From Myxococcaceae bacterium (GTDB lineage Bacteria > Myxococcota > Myxococcia > Myxococcales > Myxococcaceae): 51,596 nt of DNA. Shown in pieces: positions 35,916-43,149 of this stretch (position 1 is its first letter; each line of letters opens with the position of its first letter). The translations under genes and the position numbers were made by a program. The stretch covers positions 1 through 51,596 of the forward strand of contig JADGHL010000022.1 of the NCBI GenBank assembly GCA_019686135.1. Direction: 5' to 3'. The notes below the pieces were generated by a model. It did no database searches. It had not been told where the DNA came from and worked only from the letters and a program-made list of their open reading frames with translations.

Positions 35916-36556
35916 TTCGCGCCTCCTTTGGCCTGCGGTGCCGCGAGCAGCGACTGCATGGCGGCGTGGAACTCCAGCCGCGCGTGGTGCAGCCGGGAAC
36001 GGACGGTGTTGGGCGAAGTGCCCACCGCCGCGGCGATCTCCTCGGGGCCCATACCGCACAGCTCATGGTAGACGAAGACGATCCGCTTCTTCGCGGTGAG
36101 TCCCTCGAGCGCGGCCTCCACCAGCCGCGCCGCCTGTCTGCGGAACGCCTCGTCGTCCGGGCCGACCGCGGGCGAGACCTGGTCGGGCATCTCGTCGAGC
36201 ACGTCCTCGGGACGCCGCCGCTTCCAGCGCAGGTGCGACAGCGCCACGTTCGCGCATACCCGGTAGAGGAAGGTCCGAAACCGGCTCTCGCCGCGGAACG
36301 ACCGCACCGACTTGAGGAGCCGCAGGTAGGTTTCCTGCAGAAGGTCCTCCACGTCCGCCCGTCTGCCCACCAGGTGGAACAGCGTGCGGGCAGCGTCCTC
36401 ACGCGTCAGGTGGTAGAGGCGTTCGAAGGCGGTGACGTCGTTCTGGCGAATCCGTTCGACGAGCGAGAGCAGCAGGGCCTCGTCGCGGTCGGCGGGAGAG
36501 GACCGCGGCGGCACCTCGGCCACCGCCAGGTTCTGAGCACCCAGAGGAAACGACAC
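35912..36556 (-). CDS. ECF-family RNA polymerase sigma factor
   Basis: A protein of about 214 residues with sigma region 2 (AFERLYHLTREDAARTLFHLVG, DVEDLLQETYLRLLKSVRSF, RTFLYRVCANVALSHLRWKRR) and region 4 (LTAKKRIVFVYHELCGMGPEEIAAAVGTSPNTVRSRLHHA). There is no region 3. The start is probably the GTG at 36556, with GGAGG 7 bases upstream; the next codon upstream, at 36559, is also GTG and an ATG at 36649 is in frame. It is coupled to the FecR-like anti-sigma gene by a GTGA overlap. Its regulon is unknown; the malK operon directly downstream is the obvious candidate. Confidence 0.92.
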   Translation of the reverse strand: MSFPLGAQNLAVAEVPPRSSPADRDEALLLSLVERIRQNDVTAFERLYHLTREDAARTLFHLVGRRADVEDLLQETYLRLLKSVRSFRGESRFRTFLYRVCANVALSHLRWKRRRPEDVLDEMPDQVSPAVGPDDEAFRRQAARLVEAALEGLTAKKRIVFVYHELCGMGPEEIAAAVGTSPNTVRSRLHHARLEFHAAMQSLLAAPQAKGGAK

Positions 36557-36678
36557 CACACTGCCTCCGCCGCGCACGATCCGACGTTCCCCGGGCCTTG
36601 TCGATTCACTCCGGCGAAAGATGCCGGCTGGCAACGAAGCGGAGACCATCGCGCCCTATTGGTCGCTGCGCGCGGGTG

Positions 36679-36709
36679 AAGCGATCAGACCTTTTTTCGT
36701 TGATCGCTT
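36679..36709. promoter_or_regulatory. Inverted repeat in the divergent intergenic region
   Basis: A perfect 9-bp inverted repeat (AAGCGATCA and TGATCGCTT) around a 13-base loop containing a T6 run is followed by TTC. It lies between the sigma-factor gene and the cysteine-rich lipoprotein gene, about 80 bases before the latter's ATG, and is clearly richer in A/T than its surroundings. It may be an operator for a dimeric regulator or a leader attenuator. Confidence 0.5.
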
Positions 36710-36786
36710 TTCGGGGCGCCGGCGTCCAAGGGCAACGAAGCGCGGCCGTTGAGCCGGACGGCGCGCGCGAATGGAGAGCCCACACC

Positions 36787-37566
36787 ATGAACAACCCGAG
36801 CCGTTTGCGCCTGGCAGTGTTGCTGCCGCTGGTCTTCGCCTCCGCTTGCGTCATCTACAACAATGAAGGCGGAGACCGTCCTCACTCTGGTCAGCCTCCC
36901 GAGGGCGCGGTGGATTGTCCCTGCCTGGACAATTCGAGCTGCGACGAGGGCCTGTACTGCCTGCGCGGCGAGTGTACGCCGAAGCCGCCGGGGAACTCCG
37001 CCTGCGTGGACTCGAGCGACTGTGGCAACCGGAGCTTCTGCATCAACGGCTACTGCACCGAGCTGTGCGCCAAGGACGCGGACTGCTCGTACGCCGCCGT
37101 CTGTCAGGAGGGGTACTGCACCGCGCTCCCCGCCACCGACGGGGGCTCCCCGCACGGCGGCGGCGACACCGGGTCGAAAGATGGCGGCAGCGCGTGCGTC
37201 CAGCACAGCGACTGCGGCGTGGGTGCCTACTGCATCAACGCCGTCTGCTACCTGGGCTGCCAGACCAACGCGGACTGCCCGTCGGCGGAGGAGTGCATCA
37301 GCAACGTCTGCCACCCGAAGCAGACCGACGGTGGCACGCCGGTGAAGTCCTGCACCACCGGCGCGGACTGCGCCACCGGGGAGGATTGCGTGAACGGCGC
37401 CTGTTCGCTGCCGTGCAACACGGTTCACGGCTGCCCGGCAGGACAGACCTGCGTGATCGGCTACTGCACGGTGAGCTCGCCGCCGCAGGGCTCGGGACAG
37501 TCCTGCCTCGCCAACTGCGATTGCCCGTCCGGCGAGGTGTGCAAGAACGGCGTCTGCTCGCTGTAG
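36787..37566 (+). CDS. Cysteine-rich lipoprotein (Dickkopf-like Cys pattern)
   Basis: A 259-residue exported protein. The signal peptide (LAVLLPLVFASAC) gives a lipidated Cys21. The rest is dominated by short disulfide modules of the type DCxxGxxCxNGxC, for example DCGNRSFCINGYC, DCGVGAYCINAVC, DCATGEDCVNGAC and NCDCPSGEVCKNGVC. Gly/Ser/Asp linkers separate them (TDGGSPHGGGDTGSKDGG). This pattern is common in myxobacterial surface lipoproteins annotated as Dickkopf N-terminal-like; no activity is established. The ATG at 36787 was chosen because it starts the signal peptide; the frame is open back to 36598. The gene is divergent from the ECF sigma gene. Confidence 0.83.
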   Translation: MNNPSRLRLAVLLPLVFASACVIYNNEGGDRPHSGQPPEGAVDCPCLDNSSCDEGLYCLRGECTPKPPGNSACVDSSDCGNRSFCINGYCTELCAKDADCSYAAVCQEGYCTALPATDGGSPHGGGDTGSKDGGSACVQHSDCGVGAYCINAVCYLGCQTNADCPSAEECISNVCHPKQTDGGTPVKSCTTGADCATGEDCVNGACSLPCNTVHGCPAGQTCVIGYCTVSSPPQGSGQSCLANCDCPSGEVCKNGVCSL

Positions 37567-37943
37567 CGTTCAGGCGGGGCGGAGCGCTCCCAGGGTGCTC
37601 CGCCTCAGCGGGGTGCGAGCGCCGGCGGATGTTGTCCGTTCACGGTGACGGGACCAGACCCGCCGCATCACGTGCCAGCGCCTCGACAGCCCGGATCGCT
37701 CGACGGCGGGAATCACCTCACTGCCCAGGCCGACGTGACCGTCGGGCGTAACGGCGACGCGGGTCACGCCGGGGAACGACGCCGCGTCCGAGCCTGCATA
37801 CCGCGCCCGGTCTTGTGGGGCGCGGCCGACGCCGGGCTGGCACGGCGAATCGTCCGCGTCCGGTGGCCGCAGCGGGTTGTCAGCAGTGAATGCTGCGGGG
37901 TAGAGACTTTCGGGCCCACCTCCGGCCGGCCGTCCCCGAGCTC
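37567..37943. other. Intergenic stretch without a supported gene
   Basis: About 377 bases between the cysteine-rich lipoprotein and the lipidated GH13 enzyme. It holds a terminator-like hairpin at 37578-37604 directly after the first gene. A reverse-strand frame stays open for about 120 codons across the region (stop at 37570), but it has no start codon before a GTG at 37767 and no ribosome-binding site. I see no family match and treat it as non-coding or a gene remnant. It should also contain the promoter for the downstream gene. Confidence 0.5.
37578..37604 (+). terminator. Terminator-like hairpin after the cysteine-rich lipoprotein gene
   Basis: A perfect 8-bp stem GGCGGAGC/GCTCCGCC with an 11-nt loop begins 12 bases after the stop codon. 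There is no T-run, so efficiency as an intrinsic terminator is uncertain. Confidence 0.45.
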
Positions 37944-40409
37944 ATGATCCGCACCGTCTGCTGGTTGTTCGCGCTGGCCTTCGTCACCTCCAGCTGCAAC
38001 TGCGATCCGCAGGCGTACAGCCACCTCTACAAGACGTCCGATCGCGCTCCCAACATGGAGCCGGAGGACATCGAGAACCTCCGCTACCTCGGGCCCACGT
38101 TCGTCGACGTGGACGGCGTCAAGGGCGTGAACTTCGGGCTGTATTCGGAGAACGCCGAGCGGGTGGAGATCCTCCTCTTCGACGACCCCGAATCGAACCG
38201 GCCGACCCGGCAGTTCGAGATGAAGCGCTTCGGGGACGTGTGGAACCTTTTCATCGAAGGCGTGGGCATCGGCCAGCACTACGGCTTCATCGCGTGGGGG
38301 CCGAACTGGCACTACGACCCGAACTGGCTGCCTGGGAAGATCGACGGCTTCGTGGCGGACGTGGATGCGGCCGGCAACCGCTTCAACCCGAACAAGCTCC
38401 TCATGGACCCCTACGCGAAGGCGGTCCACCGTGATCACGACTGGTCGAAGGGCAGCACCGCGTCGGGGCCGAAGCGGACGGAAGTGACCTGGGGCGCGTC
38501 GGCCAAGTCGGTGGTCGTGGCCAGCCACTACCAGTGGGGCGAGGCGGAGGCGGCCTGGCAAAAGCGGCGCAGGAACGGGACGCTCGCGGGGCATGGACCC
38601 AACGAGCTCGTCATCTACGAGGTCCACCCGAAGGGCTTCACCATGTCGCCCGCCTCCGGCGTGGAGCACCCCGGCACCTTCCGCGGCATCGGCGAGATGG
38701 CCGACTACCTGAAGGACCTGGGCATCAACGCGGTGGAGCTGATGCCGATCCACGAGAAGCCCCTCGATGGCGGCTACTGGGGCTACCAGACGCTGAACTG
38801 GTTCCAGCCGGAGCTCTCGTACGCCTTCGCCAGGCGCCCCGGCGAGCCCATCGACGAGTTCAAGTGGATGGTGGAGGAGCTCCACAAGCGCGACATCGAG
38901 GTGATCCTCGACGTCGTCTACAACCACACCGGCGAAGGCGGGCTGTGGCGCAACAAGATCGAACAGGACGTCTCGCCGGATCCGTCGGTCGACAGCCAGC
39001 TGGTGAACTTCGATCCGAAGGAGGTGGCGGGGCTCTACTCGTACCGGGGGATCGACAACCAGGCGTACTACGCGCTGCAGAGCGATCGCGGGCTGTACGT
39101 CAACAACACCGGCGTGGGGAACGAGACGCGCTGCAACCACCGCCCGATGCGCAAGCTGATCCTCGACTCGTTGCACTACTTCGTCGAGGAGATGCACGTG
39201 GACGGGTTCCGGTTCGACCTCGCGCCGGTGCTCGGGGAGAAGGACGGGTCGTGGCAGTGGGCGGGGGACGACGCCCCCAACACCGTGCTCGAGGACATCA
39301 TCGAGGATCCGGTGCTGCGAGCGAACAACATCCGGGTGATCGCCGAACCGTGGTCGCTGCAGGCCTACGCGATCGGCGGGTTCCCGGTCTCGAGCGACGG
39401 GCAGGTGGGCTGGTACGAGTGGAACGGCCGCTTCCGCGACTGGTGGCGGGAGTTCATCAACTGCGACACGTGGACGCTCAACAGCTCGTCGCGGCACGGG
39501 TGCGGGGACGATCGCGACAAGGGCGTGGAGGACGGCGGCGCGCTGCTCACCGGGTCGCAGTGGTTGTACGGGCGCAACGGCCGCAGGCCCTACCACTCGG
39601 TGAACTTCATCACCGTCCACGACGGCTTCACGCTCTACGACCTGTTCACCTACGCGATGAAGCGGAACAAGTGCGGGCCGCTCAACCCGGTCTGCTGCGA
39701 TCAGCCGAACAGCCCGTTCTGCGATCGCGACTCGGGCGAGTCGAACAACCGCTCGCGCGACTGGGGCGACGAGGCGCTCAAACGCCAGATGATGCGCAAC
39801 GCGTTCGTGGCGCTGATGATCGCCCACGGCACGCCGCTCATCCTCGGCGGGGACGAATGGATGCGCACCCAGCTGGGGAACAACAACGCCTACTCCAACG
39901 GCGCGGACAACGAGTTCAACTGGTTCGACTGGGGTTCGTGGAAGCCGAACGACGAGAAGAACCGGATGCACGACTTCGTCCGGCAGCTCGTCCACTTCCG
40001 CCGCGACAACGCCTGGGCCTTTGCGCCCACCGACTACGCCGAAGGCGCCGCCAGCTTCGAATGGCGGAGCCCGATGAACACGCCGGCCGACGCCAACACC
40101 TGGAACGGCCGGAGCATCATGCTGCACTACGCCCACCCGCCGGCCGGGAAGGCGCAGCTCGTCATCCTCATCAACATGGCGGGCACGCAGGTGGACTTCA
40201 CCCTGCCGCCGGGGAGCTGGGCGCGCGTGCTCGATACGCAGAGCTACTTCGACCGGGACGACGGGTTCTTCGCGTCGCCGGACTTCCCGGGTGAGAAGCC
40301 GGTGCGCAGGTCGTGGAACATCACCACCGACGCGCCTTCGCCCGTCCCCGGCAACAACTACGGCGTGCCGCCGCGTTCGATCGTGATCCTCCAATCCTTT
40401 CAGCCATAA
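37944..40409 (+). CDS. Lipidated GH13 isoamylase/GlgX-like debranching enzyme
   Basis: An 821-residue protein. The signal peptide ends in VTSSC, so Cys17 is a likely lipid anchor. An N-terminal CBM48-like domain (LGPTFVDVDGVKGVNFGLYSENAERVEILLF split by a turn) precedes a GH13 barrel with VVYNHTGEG, the nucleophile Asp425 (DGFRFDLAPV), the general acid Glu468 (VIAEPW) and Asp560 (FITVHDGFTLYDL). The layout matches the GlgX/isoamylase/TreX group that cuts alpha-1,6 branches. Homologues such as GlgX are cytoplasmic, so a lipobox here suggests an extracytoplasmic version acting on imported or surface-bound glucan. The upstream in-frame ATG at 37890 would mask the signal. Exact specificity cannot be told from sequence alone. 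Confidence 0.88.
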   Translation: MIRTVCWLFALAFVTSSCNCDPQAYSHLYKTSDRAPNMEPEDIENLRYLGPTFVDVDGVKGVNFGLYSENAERVEILLFDDPESNRPTRQFEMKRFGDVWNLFIEGVGIGQHYGFIAWGPNWHYDPNWLPGKIDGFVADVDAAGNRFNPNKLLMDPYAKAVHRDHDWSKGSTASGPKRTEVTWGASAKSVVVASHYQWGEAEAAWQKRRRNGTLAGHGPNELVIYEVHPKGFTMSPASGVEHPGTFRGIGEMADYLKDLGINAVELMPIHEKPLDGGYWGYQTLNWFQPELSYAFARRPGEPIDEFKWMVEELHKRDIEVILDVVYNHTGEGGLWRNKIEQDVSPDPSVDSQLVNFDPKEVAGLYSYRGIDNQAYYALQSDRGLYVNNTGVGNETRCNHRPMRKLILDSLHYFVEEMHVDGFRFDLAPVLGEKDGSWQWAGDDAPNTVLEDIIEDPVLRANNIRVIAEPWSLQAYAIGGFPVSSDGQVGWYEWNGRFRDWWREFINCDTWTLNSSSRHGCGDDRDKGVEDGGALLTGSQWLYGRNGRRPYHSVNFITVHDGFTLYDLFTYAMKRNKCGPLNPVCCDQPNSPFCDRDSGESNNRSRDWGDEALKRQMMRNAFVALMIAHGTPLILGGDEWMRTQLGNNNAYSNGADNEFNWFDWGSWKPNDEKNRMHDFVRQLVHFRRDNAWAFAPTDYAEGAASFEWRSPMNTPADANTWNGRSIMLHYAHPPAGKAQLVILINMAGTQVDFTLPPGSWARVLDTQSYFDRDDGFFASPDFPGEKPVRRSWNITTDAPSPVPGNNYGVPPRSIVILQSFQP

Positions 40410-40425
40410 GCCGAGGGAGTGGTTC

Positions 40426-41604
40426 GTGCACGACGACGCCTATGGACTGCCGAATGGGGAAGGGGAGATCGCCCAGGTGGGCGAGCTGATTGCGGAGGCC
40501 TTCGGCTTTCCTCCCTCCTTCTCCGCGTCGTGGTTCGCCTACGCCGGGTTGGAGAACCTCCGGCGGATCCGCGACGGACAGTCGGTCGGCGGCGGGCTCC
40601 TGCTCATCCCCATGGGCCAGTTCTGGGGCGGGCGCGCCGTGAAGCTGTGCGGCTTCGCGGGTGTGGCCACGAAGCCCGAGGCGCGTGGGCGCGGGCTCGG
40701 CACTCGGATGATGGCCGCGGCGCTCGGCGAGCTGCGACATGCGGGCTGGCCGCTTGCGGGCCTGTATCCCGCCACGCAGGCGCTCTACCGGAGGGTGGGC
40801 TTCGAACAGGCCGGGGTCCGCGTCGAACATCGGGGTCCCATCACTGCGCTGCCGGTGTTCTCCCGCGAGCTGGCGATGCGCGCCTTCGTCCCGGGTGACC
40901 TTCCGGCGGTGCAGCGCGTGTACACCAGGGCGGCGCGCCACCGGAACGGCTGGCTGGACCGCGGCCCGTACATCTGGCACCGGGTCCAGCACCCGCGCCA
41001 GCTGCAGGCGCACGGCTATGTCGTGGCGCCGCAGGGCGGCGGCATCGAGGGGTACGTCTTTCTCCAGCGCGTCCAGAAGCCAAACGGGCGGATTGACGTG
41101 AACGTGGTCGACATGGCGGCGGCGACGCCGCGCGCCCTTGAGCGGCTGGTGACCTTTCTGCGAGACCACGAGTCACTCGCCGAGGACGTCGTGTTCTTCG
41201 GCGGTGGGAACGACGGACGGCTGTCGCTCCTTCGGGAACAGCGGCTGGTCTCGCACACGGTCGAGGCGTGGATGATCCGCGTGCTCCACGTCGAGCGCGC
41301 GCTGGTGGACCGCGGCTACCCACGCGGGCTCTCGGCCACGCTGCACCTGGAGATCCACGACGAGCTGTTCCCGGAGAACAGCGGCCGCTTCGTCCTCGAG
41401 GTCTCGGGTGGAGAGGGGCGCGTCCGCCGGGGTGGCGATGGCGCGCTCCGGTGCGACGTCCGCCAGCTCGCGGCGCTGTACTCGGGGTTCCGCAGCGCCA
41501 CCACGCTGAACGAGCTTGGGCTGATCGACGCGACCGAAGAGGCGTGCGAGGTGGCCGATGCGCTCTTCCTGGGCGAACCGCCCTCGACGCCCGACGTGTA
41601 CTGA
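40426..41604 (+). CDS. Eis-like GNAT N-acetyltransferase
   Basis: A 392-residue protein of the Eis type. An N-terminal GNAT domain has the acetyl-CoA loop GVATKPEARGRGLGTRMMAAAL and LYPATQALYRRVGFEQAG. A second degenerate GNAT-like domain follows, then a C-terminal SCP2-like region (LHLEIHDELFPENSGRFVLEV, LRCDVRQLAALYSGF). Eis proteins acetylate amines such as aminoglycosides or protein lysines; the substrate here is unknown. The GTG start has GAGGGAG upstream. The gene starts 16 bases after the debranching enzyme gene and 36 bases before the porin gene, so it may sit in the same transcript although its link to glucan use is unclear. Confidence 0.85.
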   Translation: MHDDAYGLPNGEGEIAQVGELIAEAFGFPPSFSASWFAYAGLENLRRIRDGQSVGGGLLLIPMGQFWGGRAVKLCGFAGVATKPEARGRGLGTRMMAAALGELRHAGWPLAGLYPATQALYRRVGFEQAGVRVEHRGPITALPVFSRELAMRAFVPGDLPAVQRVYTRAARHRNGWLDRGPYIWHRVQHPRQLQAHGYVVAPQGGGIEGYVFLQRVQKPNGRIDVNVVDMAAATPRALERLVTFLRDHESLAEDVVFFGGGNDGRLSLLREQRLVSHTVEAWMIRVLHVERALVDRGYPRGLSATLHLEIHDELFPENSGRFVLEVSGGEGRVRRGGDGALRCDVRQLAALYSGFRSATTLNELGLIDATEEACEVADALFLGEPPSTPDVY

Positions 41605-41640
41605 GGCGCGGCATGCCCTGGGCTATAAGCGCGGCACCGC

Positions 41641-43149
41641 ATGCGTGTCCGGCTCTCGAGGTGGTGGTCCGCGCTGATCGTGACGCTGTGCCTGGGGCCC
41701 GTGGCCGCGTGGGCGGAGGCTGAGCCCGGGCGGTTCAGCGCGGGCGGCTATTTCCGGGTGATGTCGCGCCCGGACCTGCAGGGCGGAAACGGATCGCTCG
41801 GGTTCTGGAACCTCTACGGGCGGCTGTTGAACGAAGGCCCGTACGCCGCGCTGGAGATGCGCCTGGATGTGCTGCGCAACCCGGCCGGGCACCGCGATCC
41901 GTGGGCGGCGGTGCAGGCGCGGATCGAGGGCGGATCGGTGGCGAATGCGGACGCCGGCAACGGCGGCCTCGCCAACTTCCGGCTCAGTCAGCTCTACGTC
42001 CGCGCGGGGAACATCCTGTTGGATCGGGTGACCTGGCAGCTGGGCACGCAGGAGAGCTACTTCGGGGAGCTCGGCCTCTACGACATGCGCCCGGCGCAGC
42101 TCTTCGAGCAGATGCTGGGGCTCTCCGCGCGCTACGAGGTCGACCGGTTCGACCTTCTGCTCGCAGTGGGCGACTCCGGGTACGCCCTCCGTGGCAGCGA
42201 ATACGACCCGATCGCCACGGTGGGCGGTTCGGTCCGGGTCCGGCTCGTCCCCGCTCACCTGGAGCTGGGCACGGGCGGTCAGTACGCGCTCGAGCCGAAG
42301 ACGCCGGGCGACCGGTTCGCGCCGTACGACACGCCGGACATCACCTGGGAGCAGGTGGTCCGTCGCGAGGTGGTCCGTGATTTTCTCGCCGCGCACCCAG
42401 GCGAGGAGGACTTCTTCCCCAGGCCGATCGCCACGCAGGCCTCCTCCTGGAAGGTGGTGGGCTACCTCGGCTTCGGCGGCTTCGGCCCGGTGACCTGGAA
42501 CAACTTCTTCATCCACTACGCGAAGCGGCACCCGGACCGCTCATACGTCGAACATTTCAACGGTCGAGACTTCACCATCTACATCACTTCACTCACCGAT
42601 CAGCGCTACGAGCTGACCGCGGGAGACGAGGTCCAGCTCCGCCTCGTCCCCGGCCGGCTGGAAGCGGTGTGGGCCGGGCTGTACGGGCGCGACGTCAACC
42701 TCGACAACACCGTCCAGGCGGGCGAGGACAATCGCGAGTACCTCTCCACGGTGCTCCGGCTGCAGCTGTACCTCACCCAGACCACGCACCTCCTTCTCGA
42801 GAACGCGCTGGCGAAGGAGGTCTCGCTGAACGGGAACCTCTACCGGAACCACGTGGACTCGGTGTTCGAGAACGACGACGGTTTCCCCGATTCGCGCGGG
42901 CTCCAGTTCGGGGACTCGGACACTCGGATCACCTGGCAGTTCAAGACCGGCATCGTGCTGAACCCGACCGGGCCGGGGATCTACACGCGTCCTTCGCTGC
43001 GGCTGCTCTACGGGTTGCAGTACTCGACCCAGCAGCAGGCATTCGGGAGCGGCTACGTGAGCAGCCTCGACCAGTACAACGTCTTCGGCACCGGCCCCGA
43101 ACAGCACTGGCACTCGCTGGTCGCGATCGAGGCGGAGGGGTGGTTCTGA
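41641..43149 (+). CDS. Outer membrane porin-like protein
   Basis: A 502-residue exported protein. It has a classical Sec signal peptide (WWSALIVTLCLGPVAAWA), then many alternating amphipathic strands rich in Tyr, Trp and Gly (for example FSAGGYFRVMSR, LRLQLYLTQTTHLLLENALA, LRLLYGLQYS) and a C-terminal aromatic Phe after EGW, as expected for an outer-membrane beta-barrel. It resembles carbohydrate porins in size and style but I cannot assign it to LamB with certainty. Its stop codon overlaps the ATG of the GH13-CBM20 amylase gene (TGATG), which suggests it passes the amylase products across the outer membrane. Confidence 0.75.
   Translation: MRVRLSRWWSALIVTLCLGPVAAWAEAEPGRFSAGGYFRVMSRPDLQGGNGSLGFWNLYGRLLNEGPYAALEMRLDVLRNPAGHRDPWAAVQARIEGGSVANADAGNGGLANFRLSQLYVRAGNILLDRVTWQLGTQESYFGELGLYDMRPAQLFEQMLGLSARYEVDRFDLLLAVGDSGYALRGSEYDPIATVGGSVRVRLVPAHLELGTGGQYALEPKTPGDRFAPYDTPDITWEQVVRREVVRDFLAAHPGEEDFFPRPIATQASSWKVVGYLGFGGFGPVTWNNFFIHYAKRHPDRSYVEHFNGRDFTIYITSLTDQRYELTAGDEVQLRLVPGRLEAVWAGLYGRDVNLDNTVQAGEDNREYLSTVLRLQLYLTQTTHLLLENALAKEVSLNGNLYRNHVDSVFENDDGFPDSRGLQFGDSDTRITWQFKTGIVLNPTGPGIYTRPSLRLLYGLQYSTQQQAFGSGYVSSLDQYNVFGTGPEQHWHSLVAIEAEGWF

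Noticed and set aside
37570-37940. Reverse-strand open frame of about 120 codons between two lipoprotein genes
   Set aside because: There is no start codon before 37767, no ribosome-binding site and no recognisable domain. GC-rich DNA produces such frames often. A gene remnant cannot be excluded.
42669-43148. N-terminal extension of the amylase across the porin gene
   Set aside because: It is an out-of-frame reading of the porin gene. The ATG at 43149 overlaps the porin stop and begins a lipoprotein signal.
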